A stretch of 64,000 nucleotides of DNA from Pseudomonas grimontii (lineage in GTDB: Bacteria; Pseudomonadota; Gammaproteobacteria; Pseudomonadales; Pseudomonadaceae). Location: the NCBI RefSeq assembly GCF_007858185.1, contig NZ_VFES01000004.1, positions 1 to 64,000 of the forward strand, in the 5' to 3' direction. The stretch's first letter is position 1. Every line of letters starts with the position of its first letter. The translations under genes and the position numbers were made by a program. Positions 43,260 through 53,530 of the stretch are shown piece after piece. Under the pieces are notes generated by a model, which was given only the letters and a program-made list of their open reading frames with translations, was not told the origin of the DNA and did no database searches.

Positions 43260-44135
43260 CTAGAGGGTAAACGTCGGTTCAGGCAGTCCTTGGACGCCGG
43301 GGTTGAGGGCGAACACGCCGCCGGAGACTGACTGGTCACTCTGGTCGTCGCGGATCGAAGTGACGAACAGGGTGTCCAGGCGGCTGCCGCCGAAGGCGCA
43401 CATGGTGGGTTTTTTCACCGGCACGGTGAGGGAGCGGTCCAGGCGCCCCTCGGGGGTGAAGCGGTGGATCAGGCCGGCGTCGTTGGCGCAGATCCAGTAA
43501 CAGCCATCGGCGTCCACGGCGGCGCCGTCGGGGCGGCCAAGGTAGTGGTGCATATCGACGAACACGCGACGGTTGGACGGTGTACCGGTGTCGATGTCGT
43601 AGTCGAAGGCCCAGATTTGCTGCACCAGCGGGTGCGAATCCGAGGCGTACATCGTGCGGCCATCGGGGCTGAAGGCCAGGCCGTTCAGAGTGATAAAACC
43701 ATCCAGCTGGGCATGGGGCGCTGAACCCGAGGCATAGCGATAGAGGATGCCCTCGGCCGCATTCGCGCCCATGTTCAGCACCATGCTGCCGGCCCAGAAA
43801 CGCCCCTGGCGGTCGCAGCGGCCGTCGTTCATGCGCATGTCCGGGCGTGGGTGCTCGACGCTGGCCAACGGCGTGGTGTCGAGGCTGCCATCGTTGTGCG
43901 GCGTGAGTTGGAAGAAACCGGTTTCCATCCCGGCGACCCAGTTGCCCGTCGTTGTGCGGGCAATGCAGGCAAGCATCTGCGGGGCTTTCCAGGCGGTTAC
44001 GTGGCCACGGGCGGCGCTCCAGCGTTGCAGGCCGCCGTTGGGGATGTCCACCCAGTACAGGGCGTTTTCCTCGGGCACCCACACCGGGCATTCGCCCACG
44101 GCATTGCGGGCGTCGACGATCAATTCAGCAGTCAT
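43260..44135 (-). CDS. SMP-30/gluconolactonase family lactonase
   Basis: 291 aa. Beta-propeller features of the SMP-30/regucalcin family are clear: NAVGECPVWVPEENALYWVD with the metal-binding Glu, MRMNDGRCDRQGRFWAGSM, TLNGLAFSPDGRTMYASDSH and GRPDGAAVDADGCYWICAND. It probably hydrolyses the aldarolactone made by the adjacent uronate dehydrogenase, acting in the cytoplasm since no signal peptide is present. It sits 51 bp from the TRAP binding-protein gene and 30 bp from udh, in one operon. Confidence 0.9.
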   Translation of the reverse strand: MTAELIVDARNAVGECPVWVPEENALYWVDIPNGGLQRWSAARGHVTAWKAPQMLACIARTTTGNWVAGMETGFFQLTPHNDGSLDTTPLASVEHPRPDMRMNDGRCDRQGRFWAGSMVLNMGANAAEGILYRYASGSAPHAQLDGFITLNGLAFSPDGRTMYASDSHPLVQQIWAFDYDIDTGTPSNRRVFVDMHHYLGRPDGAAVDADGCYWICANDAGLIHRFTPEGRLDRSLTVPVKKPTMCAFGGSRLDTLFVTSIRDDQSDQSVSGGVFALNPGVQGLPEPTFTL

Positions 44136-44165
44136 GGCAACTCATTCCCTTGGGTGGGTGTGAAC

Positions 44166-44984
44166 TCAGTCACCGAACGGCCCCGCGGCGCAGAACGCAC
44201 CACCCTGATAGACCTTGGCCGGGTCATCGGCGGCCACCGGTGGCTGGGTTTCGACCTGGGCACGGAAGACTTCGGAGCTGTCTTTCGGGGCGTAGCCCAG
44301 GTGCGCGGCGTAGCGGTTGTCCCACCAGGTGTCGAGGTTATCCGACATGCCGTAGACCAAGGTGTGGCCGACATTCGGCGTATACAGCGCGCGTTCGAGC
44401 AGTTGGGTCAGGTCGTCGAAGCTCAGCCAGGTGTGCATCATCCGGCGGTTCTGCGGTTCGGGGAACGAGGAGCCGATACGGATGCTCACGGTCTCGATGC
44501 CGTAGCGGTCGAAATAGAAGCTCGCCATGTCTTCGCCGTAGGACTTGGACAGCCCGTAGTAGCTGTCGGGACGGCGTGGAGAGTGGGCGTCGAGTTTTTC
44601 GCCCTGCTTGTGGAAGCCGATCACATGGTTTGAGCTGGCGAAGATCACGCGCTTTACCCCATGGCGGCGCGCGGCTTCGTAGATATGGAAGGTGCCGCTG
44701 ATATTGGCGCCGAGGATTTCTTCAAACGGACGCTCCACCGATACGCCGCCGAAGTGCAGGATCGCGTCGACGCCTTCCACCAGGTGATGCACCGCTTGTT
44801 TGTCGGCAAGGTCGCAGGGCTGGACTTCTTCCGAGGCATCGACCGGCGGGGCCATGCTGGCGATGTCCGACAGGCGTAGCACCTGGGTGTACGGACGCAG
44901 GCGTTCGCGCAGGACTTTGCCGAGGCCGCCGGCGGCACCGGTGAGCAGCAGGCGGTTGAAGGGAGTGGGGGTGGTCGTGGTCAT
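44166..44984 (-). CDS. udh: NAD-dependent uronate dehydrogenase Udh
   Basis: 272 aa from the ATG at 44984 (MTTTTPTPFNRLLLTG). Extended SDR features: LLTGAAGGLGKVLRERLRPY (glycine motif), FGGVSVERPFEEILGANISG, SSNHVIGFHKQGEKLD, and catalytic SYYGLSKSYGEDMA (Tyr-x3-Lys). The characteristic RIGSSFPEPQNRRMMHTWLS supports uronate dehydrogenase over other epimerases. It oxidises galacturonate or glucuronate to the aldarolactone. It is the first gene of the udh-lactonase-TRAP-epimerase unit, and a FadR-type GntR operator match (TCGTATGACTA, 45015-45025) lies 30 bp upstream. Confidence 0.93.
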   Translation of the reverse strand: MTTTTPTPFNRLLLTGAAGGLGKVLRERLRPYTQVLRLSDIASMAPPVDASEEVQPCDLADKQAVHHLVEGVDAILHFGGVSVERPFEEILGANISGTFHIYEAARRHGVKRVIFASSNHVIGFHKQGEKLDAHSPRRPDSYYGLSKSYGEDMASFYFDRYGIETVSIRIGSSFPEPQNRRMMHTWLSFDDLTQLLERALYTPNVGHTLVYGMSDNLDTWWDNRYAAHLGYAPKDSSEVFRAQVETQPPVAADDPAKVYQGGAFCAAGPFGD

Positions 44985-45014
44985 GGGGAATTCCAATTTT
45001 TTTGTTGTAGGTTG

Positions 45015-45025
45015 TCGTATGACTA
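45015..45025. promoter_or_regulatory. GntR/FadR-type operator match upstream of udh
   Basis: TCGTATGACTA fits TNGTNNNACNA, the general operator form of FadR-subfamily GntR regulators, and sits in GTTGTCGTATGACTATG. A second match precedes the porin gene, suggesting joint control by an unlinked GntR protein. Confidence 0.45.
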
Positions 45026-45086
45026 TGTCGAAGTATTGCTAGGGATCCCCCAGGTTGTCAACGTTCTTCCAGACGAGTGAGATTCA

Positions 45087-45177
45087 AATGTGGGAGGGGG
45101 CTTGCCCTCGATGAGGGCGTGCCAGTGAATGCATCTGTTACTGACCCACCGCCATCGGGAGCAAGCCCCCTCCCACA
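45087..45177. repeat. REPIN
   Basis: AATGTGGGAGGGGGCTTGCC and inverse GGGAGCAAGCCCCCTCCCAC about 50 bp apart, between the porin stop and the udh promoter. Confidence 0.88.
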
Positions 45178-45207
45178 GGGGATTTTCTGGGGCTGGGAGA
45201 CTAGGTT

Positions 45208-46488
45208 CTACAGTAGGGAGATTGGATAGCTGATAAAGATGCGGTTTTCATCGAACTCGTTGGTGCTGAAATCCCGTCGCAGGGTCGAGTTGCGCCACTT
45301 CACGTTGAGGTTCTTCAATGCACCGCTTTGCACGGTGTAGGCCAGCTCCGATTCACGTCCCCATTCCTTGCCATCGGTGATCGCCCCGGTGTGCACGTTA
45401 CTGCCGCTGATATAGCGATTCATCAGGGTCAGCCCCGGCACGCCGAGCACCACGAAGTTGAAGTCATGCCGCACCTGCCAGGATTTTTCCTTGGCGTTGT
45501 CATAACTGGAGTTGTAGCTGTCGTTGGCCAGGGTGCCGCCGCTGGTGCCGTTGACGCGCATCCACACGCTGTCGCCGGTGAGTTTCTGCAGGCCGACGTA
45601 GAAGGTGTTGCCGCCGTATTTAGCCGAGAGCAGGGCGAAGGTGGTCTTGTTGTCGAGGTCGCCGGCCAGGGCGCTGCCGTCTTCCTTGCCGTTGAAGAAC
45701 CCGAGATTGGCGCCCAGGGTCCAGTCGCCCACCGGTTGGCTGTGGGTCAGGTTGACGTACTGTTGCTGGTAGATGTCGGTGAGCTCGGAGTACCACAGGC
45801 CAACTTGCGTGCGCTTGTCGTTGAAGCTGTATTCGCCGCCGCCGAAGTTGAAGCGGTCGGAGGTGAACGCGGCTTTGCCGTTCATGAACATGTCTTCCAT
45901 GCTCGCGTCGTTGCGCGGGCTGTTGCCGCGAAACTGGCCGCCGTAGAGGGTCAGGCCGGCGATTTCATTGGACGTCACCTGGCCGCCGCGAAAGGTCTGG
46001 GGCAGCGAGCGACCATCGTCGGAGCGCAGGATCGGCAGCACCGGCATCCATTCGCCGACCTTCAATTCGGTCTTCGACAGCCTGGTTTTCAGCGCCACGC
46101 CCAGGCGCCCGAAATTGTCGGCGGGGCGGCCGTCATCGTGGATCGGCAGCAACTGGGTACCGCCGGTGCCTTTGCCGCCATCGAGCTTCTGCGAATACAG
46201 CCCCAGCACATCAATGCCGAAACCCACGGTGCCCTGGGTGAAGCCGGATTTGGCGTCGAGAATAAAACTCTGCGTCCACTCTTCGGCCTTGCCCTGAGGG
46301 TTGCTCGGGTTGGTGAAGTTACGGTTGAAGTAGGCGTTGCGCAGGTTGAGCGTGGCTTTGGCGTCGTCGACGAAGCCTTCGGCGTGGGCGACGAGGGGCA
46401 GGGCGAAGGCCAGGCTGCCGAGACCGATAAGGCCGATACACGACGAGGAATTACGGGCGAATTGACTCACAGTGACGCTCCCTTTCAT
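45208..46488 (-). CDS. OprD-family outer-membrane porin
   Basis: 426 aa. A long signal peptide (hydrophobic IGLIGLGSLAFALPLVAHA) ends before EGFVDDAKATLNLRNAYFNR, the usual N-terminus of the mature OprD/OccK family. Typical porin stretches are LGLYSQKLDGGKGTGG, LKVGEWMPVLPILRSDDGRS, TFRGGQVTSNEIAGLTLYGG, GGEYSFNDKRTQVGLWYSEL and a C-terminal aromatic strand ENRIFISYPISLL. The gene lies next to the uronate TRAP operon and shares its operator type, so a role in outer-membrane entry of uronates is likely but not proven. Confidence 0.93.
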   Translation of the reverse strand: MKGSVTVSQFARNSSSCIGLIGLGSLAFALPLVAHAEGFVDDAKATLNLRNAYFNRNFTNPSNPQGKAEEWTQSFILDAKSGFTQGTVGFGIDVLGLYSQKLDGGKGTGGTQLLPIHDDGRPADNFGRLGVALKTRLSKTELKVGEWMPVLPILRSDDGRSLPQTFRGGQVTSNEIAGLTLYGGQFRGNSPRNDASMEDMFMNGKAAFTSDRFNFGGGEYSFNDKRTQVGLWYSELTDIYQQQYVNLTHSQPVGDWTLGANLGFFNGKEDGSALAGDLDNKTTFALLSAKYGGNTFYVGLQKLTGDSVWMRVNGTSGGTLANDSYNSSYDNAKEKSWQVRHDFNFVVLGVPGLTLMNRYISGSNVHTGAITDGKEWGRESELAYTVQSGALKNLNVKWRNSTLRRDFSTNEFDENRIFISYPISLL

Positions 46489-46507
46489 TTGTTGTTTTTA
46501 TTATTTG

Positions 46508-46527
46508 TTATACGTCGTCGTACAACA
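46508..46527. promoter_or_regulatory. GntR-type dyad in the porin promoter
   Basis: GTTATACGTCGTCGTACAAC is a 20-bp dyad with one mismatched pair. It contains TCGTCGTACAA (46516-46526), matching TNGTNNNACNA. It lies about 20-40 bp upstream of the porin start codon. GTTGTACGACG in its complement also occurs at 6286, upstream of the Nramp-like gene. Confidence 0.5.
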
Positions 46528-46618
46528 TTGGAGGGATATTTGCGGGGTTTTCGTGAGGTGTCAAGCAGAAGTTATACGATGACTAGGTGGGGGTTGATCT
46601 AAAGCGGGCACAGTCAAT

Positions 46619-46640
46619 GTGAGAGGGGCAAGCCTCTCAC
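46619..46640 (-). terminator. Hairpin after copD
   Basis: GTGAGAGG and CCTCTCAC enclose GGCAAG just beyond the copD stop. The sequence looks like a decayed REP core. There is no T run, so termination is only suggested by position. Confidence 0.4.
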
Positions 46641-46644
46641 ACAT

Positions 46645-47502
46645 TCAGCCAGCCAGGACCATTGGAGGCAGGGTGCCAAGCAGGGATACGGCAGCGACTG
46701 CTGAAACACCGAGCAGCCACTCCAGCATCACACTGGCCTTCAAGCTGCCCAGCCGTTGTTCGCCGCTATCAAGGCGCAACCGGTTCAGCAGCGCCAGCGC
46801 CAACATGCCCAGCACCAGCATCACCTTGATCAACAGAATCAGCGCGAAACCACTGAACAACGGCGTGGGCCACAGCTGCCCGGTGAGTACGCGCACATTG
46901 ATCAGGCCGGTCACCAGCAACCCCGCGACCAGGCCATAACCCACGCCGCTGAAACGACGCAGGACCGGCGCCAGCTCAAAACCGTTTGGCGGCTTGAGGA
47001 TCAATACCAGCAGCAATAACCCACCCAACCATGCGCCGACGCACATCAGGTGCACCACCTGGTTGAGTATCAACAACTGCCCCCTCAGCCCATCAAGCAT
47101 GGCGCCATGGCCGACCGGGGCCAGGGTCATCAGCAACAGCGTGATCAACGGCAGGCGCGCGGCCTTCCAGGCGGTCATCAGGGCGATGACCAACAACCCA
47201 TTCAACATCAGATGCCAGGTCCACACCTGGCCAAAAAAGGTCTTGCCCAGCACCCGTTGCACGGTCGACAGTTCCAGCGCCGCCGGCCATGAACCGGCCA
47301 TGCTGGCGGTAATCAACAGTAACCAGATCACCGCCGACGCGAGGGCCGTCCATGCCAGCCCACGGGTGATGCGCAACAATTGCCGGTCCAGCACCGGCTG
47401 CGGTTCAGCGCCGAGGAGCCAGGGCCTGAATACACAGGCCCCGAACATCAACAGCACGACGATGAAATGCACGAACCGGCACAGCACCAGCAGCGTTGCC
47501 AT
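46645..47502 (-). CDS. copD: Copper-resistance membrane protein CopD
   Basis: 285 aa with about eight hydrophobic segments. CopD-family features are the N-terminal LLVLCRFVHFIVVLLMFGAC with an early membrane histidine, FGQVWTWHLMLNGLLVIALM, and VVHLMCVGAWLGGLLLLVLI. It is thought to move copper across the inner membrane with the periplasmic CopC encoded 3 bp upstream. No copper-sensing two-component genes are adjacent. It is an ordinary copC-copD pair. Confidence 0.92.
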   Translation of the reverse strand: MATLLVLCRFVHFIVVLLMFGACVFRPWLLGAEPQPVLDRQLLRITRGLAWTALASAVIWLLLITASMAGSWPAALELSTVQRVLGKTFFGQVWTWHLMLNGLLVIALMTAWKAARLPLITLLLMTLAPVGHGAMLDGLRGQLLILNQVVHLMCVGAWLGGLLLLVLILKPPNGFELAPVLRRFSGVGYGLVAGLLVTGLINVRVLTGQLWPTPLFSGFALILLIKVMLVLGMLALALLNRLRLDSGEQRLGSLKASVMLEWLLGVSAVAAVSLLGTLPPMVLAG

Positions 47503-47505
47503 GGG

Positions 47506-47871
47506 TTATTGGCCGACCTTGAAGCTGTATTCACCGTTGCTCTTGTGGGTGTCGACGGACACCGCATTCCACACCACCTTGTAGTTGCCGGCCGCGAGCG
47601 GTGCGGCAGGGGTGACCACCAGGGTTTTCTTGTCGGCGTCCGGGGTTTCCAGGCCTTTGATGGCGATTTCGGTGCCGTCCTTGCTCAGGGACACCTTGGT
47701 GAAGGTGGCTTCGACGCCTTCGCTGAAGGTCAGGCGCAGATCTTTGGGGGCCGTGACGCTGCTGTCTGCCGCAGGCGTGGCGCTTTTGAGATGAGCATGG
47801 GCAAACGCTGCGCAGGGACCCAGCAGGGAGGCGAGCAGGGCGACAGTGGTCAGGGTTTTCTTGATCAACAT
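47506..47871 (-). CDS. copC: Periplasmic copper-binding protein CopC
   Basis: 121 aa. The signal peptide (LTTVALLASLLGPCAAFA) is followed by mature HAHLKSATPAADSSVTAPKD, whose N-terminal histidine is the known Cu(II) ligand. The C-terminal VDTHKSNGEYSFKVG carries the second family histidine. The methionine-rich Cu(I) loop of some plasmid CopC proteins is absent, as in most chromosomal homologues. It forms an operon with copD and is divergent from the TetR regulator gene, but that regulator more likely serves the pyrimidine genes. Confidence 0.93.
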   Translation of the reverse strand: MLIKKTLTTVALLASLLGPCAAFAHAHLKSATPAADSSVTAPKDLRLTFSEGVEATFTKVSLSKDGTEIAIKGLETPDADKKTLVVTPAAPLAAGNYKVVWNAVSVDTHKSNGEYSFKVGQ

Positions 47872-47986
47872 TGTGCAATACCCAGCAATGGTTAGGAGCG
47901 GGCAGTGTACGAAGTTTCGACTGCGCCTGTCGCCCCGATCTAGAGCGGTGGTAGTCTTTGGGTCATGTCTTTGTCAGGGAGCCCTT

Positions 47987-48607
47987 ATGGGCAATCACAA
48001 GAGCGGAATTCGCCGGGTCAACGTCGAAAAAATCCTGCTGGCGGCGGAGAAAATCTTCGCCGAGAAGGGCTACGGCAGTACCGCCATGGCCGATATTGCT
48101 GAAGAAGTGCAACTGCCGCGCTCCAACCTGCATTACTACTTCACCACCAAGAGCGAGCTGTACAGCGCGGTGCTGTTTGACCTGCTGGAAGTGTGGAAGC
48201 AGGACGCCCTCAGCTTCGAGACCTTCGATGACCCCCGCGTGGTGCTCAGCAGTTACATCCGCGCCAAGATGCAGCGCTCGCGCACGCGGCCGTATGGCTC
48301 CAAGGTCTGGGCCAACGAGATCATCCACGGCGCGCCGACACTCGGTGAGGCGCTGGATGAGAGCCTGTACGACTGGGCCAAGATGAAGGAGGCGAAAATT
48401 CGCCAGTGGGTGGAAGACAAACGCATCCTGCCGGTGGAACCGTCGAGCCTGCTGTACATGATCTGGGCGTCGACCCAGCACTATGCCGACTTTGATCACC
48501 AGGTGAAGATTCTGAATGATCACCAGCCGTTGTCGGATATGCAGTTCGAGAAGGCGATCCAGACGGTGACCAGTGTGATTTTGCGCGGGATTGGGTTGGA
48601 GCCTTGA
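47987..48607 (+). CDS. TetR-family regulator of the RutR/PydR type
   Basis: 206 aa from the ATG at 47987, with AGGGA upstream. N-terminal helix-turn-helix: NVEKILLAAEKIFAEKGYGS, MADIAEEVQLPRSNLHYYFT. The C-terminal part (RAKMQRSRTRPYGSKVWANE, IHGAPTLGEALDESLYDWAK, LLYMIWASTQHYADFDHQVK) matches the YcdC/RutR ligand domain, whose members sense uracil or thymine. The gene faces the reductive pyrimidine operon across a REP pair, so it is probably the local pyrimidine regulator (called PydR or RutR in relatives). Confidence 0.85.
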   Translation: MGNHKSGIRRVNVEKILLAAEKIFAEKGYGSTAMADIAEEVQLPRSNLHYYFTTKSELYSAVLFDLLEVWKQDALSFETFDDPRVVLSSYIRAKMQRSRTRPYGSKVWANEIIHGAPTLGEALDESLYDWAKMKEAKIRQWVEDKRILPVEPSSLLYMIWASTQHYADFDHQVKILNDHQPLSDMQFEKAIQTVTSVILRGIGLEP

Positions 48608-48630
48608 GTGGGAGGGTGGGGCTTAGGGCC

Positions 48631-48694
48631 TCATCGGGGGCAAGCCCCCTCCCACATTTGATGTGTGGTGTGGGAGGGGGCCCCCGATAGCGGC
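48631..48694. repeat. Compact inverted REP pair
   Basis: ATCGGGGGCAAGCCCCCTCC and GTGGGAGGGGGCCCCCGATA face each other between convergent TetR and preA genes. They could form a strong bidirectional hairpin there. Confidence 0.85.
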
Positions 48695-48702
48695 CTGAAG
48701 GA

Positions 48703-49977
48703 CTACACCGCCTCCCGATAGGGATTCCTCGGATCCTGCGTCCAATTCAAAAACGGCTTGCCCGTGTCGATAGGCACCATCTCGATGCAATCCGCCACCG
48801 GACAGGTGATCTGGCACAAGTTGCAGCCCACGCACTCATCATCGATCACTTCGTATTTATGCGTGCCGTCCGCCTGCTTCAAGCTGGCGATGGCCTGGTG
48901 CGAGGTGTCCTCACAGGCAATGTGGCAACGCCCGCAGCCAATGCACGCCGCTTGGTCGATCTTGGCGATCACCTGGTAGTTGATGTCCAGGTACTTCCAA
49001 TCCGTGGTATTGCCCACTGCGCGCCCGGAAAATTCCTGCAAGCTCTGGTAACCCTGGCTGTCCATCCACCGCGACAGCCCGTCCTTCATCTCTTCAACGA
49101 TGCGAAAACCATGCAGCATCGCCGCCGTGCACACCTGCACCGCGCCGCAACCGAGGGCGACGAATTCCGCAGCGTCGCGCCAGTTACCGATGCCGCCGAT
49201 CCCGCAGATCGGCAGGCCCTGGGTCTGCGGGTCGCGGGCGATTTCGGCGACCATGTTCAGGGCAATCGGCTTGACCGCCGAACCGCAGTAACCGCCGTGG
49301 GTGCTCTGGGTGCCGACCATTGGCAGGGCGACCATGCGTTCCAGGTCCACGCTGGTGATGGAGTTGATGGTGTTGATCAGCGACACCGCGTCCGCACCGC
49401 CGCGATACGCCGCCCGCGCCGCCACACGGATGTCGGTGATATTCGGCGTGAGCTTGACGATCACCGGCAGCGAGCAATAGGTCTTGCACCAGCGCGTCAC
49501 CTGTTCCACGTACTCCGGCACCTGGCCCACCGCCGCGCCCATGCCGCGCTCGGGCATGCCGTGGGGGCAGCCGAAGTTCAGCTCAATGCCGTCGCAGCCG
49601 GTGGCTTCCACCAGGGGCAGGATGTTTTTCCAGGATTGCTCAACGCACGGCACCATCAGCGACACGATCAGCGCGCGATCAGGCCAATCCTTTTTCACCT
49701 GGGTAATTTCCCGCAGGTTGATCTCCAGGGAGCGGTCGGTGATCAGCTCGATATTGTTGATGCCCAGCACTTCACGGTTGGCGCCGTAGTGCGCCGAGTA
49801 CCGCGATGACACGTTGACCGCTGCCGGGTCTTCACCCAGGGTCTTCCACATCACGCCACCCCAGCCCGCTTCAAACGCACGCACCACGTTGTAGGCCTTA
49901 TCGGTGGGCGGCGCGGAGGCCAGCCAGAATGGGTTGGGGGCCTTGATACCGGCGAACACAATCGAGAGATCGGCCAT
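48703..49977 (-). CDS. preA: NAD-dependent dihydropyrimidine dehydrogenase subunit PreA
   Basis: 424 aa. The FMN-binding dihydroorotate-dehydrogenase-like barrel (IKAPNPFWLASAPPTDKAYN; ELNFGCPHGMPERGMGAAVG with the active-site cysteine; ICGIGGIGNWRDAAEFVALG) is followed by a C-terminal ferredoxin domain with two [4Fe-4S] motifs, CIGCGRCHIACE and CVGCNLCQITCP. It reduces uracil and thymine with PreT. Its start overlaps the preT stop by one base (TAATG). Also called PydX in Pseudomonas. Confidence 0.95.
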   Translation of the reverse strand: MADLSIVFAGIKAPNPFWLASAPPTDKAYNVVRAFEAGWGGVMWKTLGEDPAAVNVSSRYSAHYGANREVLGINNIELITDRSLEINLREITQVKKDWPDRALIVSLMVPCVEQSWKNILPLVEATGCDGIELNFGCPHGMPERGMGAAVGQVPEYVEQVTRWCKTYCSLPVIVKLTPNITDIRVAARAAYRGGADAVSLINTINSITSVDLERMVALPMVGTQSTHGGYCGSAVKPIALNMVAEIARDPQTQGLPICGIGGIGNWRDAAEFVALGCGAVQVCTAAMLHGFRIVEEMKDGLSRWMDSQGYQSLQEFSGRAVGNTTDWKYLDINYQVIAKIDQAACIGCGRCHIACEDTSHQAIASLKQADGTHKYEVIDDECVGCNLCQITCPVADCIEMVPIDTGKPFLNWTQDPRNPYREAV

Positions 49978-51344
49978 TACGCAGCCTCCACATTCAGCAT
50001 GAGTTGGGCGTGCATGGCTTCGGCGGCCAGCTTGCCGTGTTGCACCGCCTGCACGGTGAGGTCCTGGCCGAGGCTGACGCAGTCGCCGCCGGCGTAGACC
50101 CCAGGGATGCTGGTGCGCAGCTGTTCGTCGACGAAGATCCGCTCGCCGACGCGGTGCAGCTGTTGCGCCATGGGATCATGCAAGGCCTCGCCGTCAAAAC
50201 CCTGCCCGATGGCCTTGAAGATGGCATCGGCGGCCAGTTCGAAGGTCTCTCCAGTGGGATGCAGGCGGCCGTTTTCCAGGCGGGTGCGGGCGAAGCGCAT
50301 GCCGCGTACACGGCCCTGTTCATCGAGCAGCACTTCTTCGGGCTGGGCCCAGGTCAGCAGGCGCACCTGATTGGCCTTGGCGATGTCCTGCTCATGGTGG
50401 GTGGCGCCCATATCGGCGAGGCCACGGCGGTAGACGAGGTTCACATCACGGGCACCGAGCCTGGCCATTTGCACGGCCATGTCGATGGCGGTATTGCCGG
50501 CGCCGAGCACGATGCAGCGGTCGGCCAGGGGCAGTTGGGTCAGGTCATCGGCCTGGCGCAGCTCGCGGATATAGTCGGTGGCGGCAAGCAGGCCGGGTGC
50601 GTCCTCATGGGGCAAGCCGAGTTGTTTGCTGGCCGCCAGGCCCAGGCCGAGGAACACCGAGTCGAATTGCTGGTGCAGTTCGCTGAGGGTGAGGTTCTCG
50701 CCGAGGCGCTGGCCGTGGCGGATTTCGATGCCGCCGATCTGCAGGAGGAAATCCAGTTCCTTCTGGGCGAAGTCATCCACCAGCTTGTACTTGGCGATCC
50801 CGTATTCGTTCAGACCGCCGGCTTTTTCCCGCGCTTCGAAGATCACCACGTCATGCCCGTGCAGGGCGGCGCGATGGGCGCAGGCCAGCCCAGCGGGACC
50901 TGCACCGACCACGGCGATGCGTTTTCCGGTAGAGGCGGCACGCTGGAACGGGTGTTCGCTGAAGTGGGCGTTATCCACCGCGTAGCGTTGCAACAGGCCG
51001 ATCAGCACCGGCGCGCATTCTTCGGCGTTGTTACGCACGCACGCTTGCTGGCAGAGGATTTCTGTCGGGCAGACCCGTGCGCAACTGCCGCCGAGGATGT
51101 TGGCCGAGAGGATTTTCTGTGCTGCGCCCTGGACGTTGTCGGTGTGGATATTGCGGATGAACGAGGGAATGTCGATTTCGCTGGGGCACGCGTTCACGCA
51201 CGGGGCGTCGTAGCAGTACAGGCAGCGCGAGGCTTCCAGTTGGGCCTGGCGGGCGTTGAGGGGCGGCGCCAGGTCGGTGAAATGGCTGGCGAGGGTGGCC
51301 CCGTCTTCATGGGGATGGGGGAGGTGGGTCAGGGTCTGGATCAC
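49977..51344 (-). CDS. preT: NAD-dependent dihydropyrimidine dehydrogenase subunit PreT
   Basis: 455 aa. The N-terminal Fe-S segment ASRCLYCYDAPCVNACPSEI plus a second cysteine set (GGSCARVCPTEILCQQACV) leads into an FAD domain (VVGAGPAGLACAHRAALHGH) and an NAD domain (CIVLGAGNTAIDMAVQMARL). This is the GltD-like diaphorase architecture that passes electrons from NADH to PreA. It is also called PydA. The start lies 155 bp from the dihydropyrimidinase stop, a gap filled by a REP pair. Confidence 0.95.
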   Translation of the reverse strand: MIQTLTHLPHPHEDGATLASHFTDLAPPLNARQAQLEASRCLYCYDAPCVNACPSEIDIPSFIRNIHTDNVQGAAQKILSANILGGSCARVCPTEILCQQACVRNNAEECAPVLIGLLQRYAVDNAHFSEHPFQRAASTGKRIAVVGAGPAGLACAHRAALHGHDVVIFEAREKAGGLNEYGIAKYKLVDDFAQKELDFLLQIGGIEIRHGQRLGENLTLSELHQQFDSVFLGLGLAASKQLGLPHEDAPGLLAATDYIRELRQADDLTQLPLADRCIVLGAGNTAIDMAVQMARLGARDVNLVYRRGLADMGATHHEQDIAKANQVRLLTWAQPEEVLLDEQGRVRGMRFARTRLENGRLHPTGETFELAADAIFKAIGQGFDGEALHDPMAQQLHRVGERIFVDEQLRTSIPGVYAGGDCVSLGQDLTVQAVQHGKLAAEAMHAQLMLNVEAA

Positions 51345-51407
51345 GGTGTTGGCCTCACGGTTTTTTGGATTGCCTCTAAGTGGGCATTTTTGTTGCCTGT
51401 ACTGGCC

Positions 51408-51498
51408 TCATCGAGGGCAAGCCCCCTCCCACATTCGACCGAGTGGTATCTGAATGAATGCGGTCAAGTGTGGGAGGGGGCTTGCCCCCGATGGCGGT
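51408..51498. repeat. REPIN between hydA and preT
   Basis: GGGCAAGCCCCCTCCCACAT and GTGTGGGAGGGGGCTTGCCC about 45 bp apart. Both flanking genes point left, so the repeat lies inside the presumed pyd operon and might attenuate preTA relative to hydA. Confidence 0.88.
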
Positions 51499-51499
51499 C

Positions 51500-53530
<2,031 letters not shown>

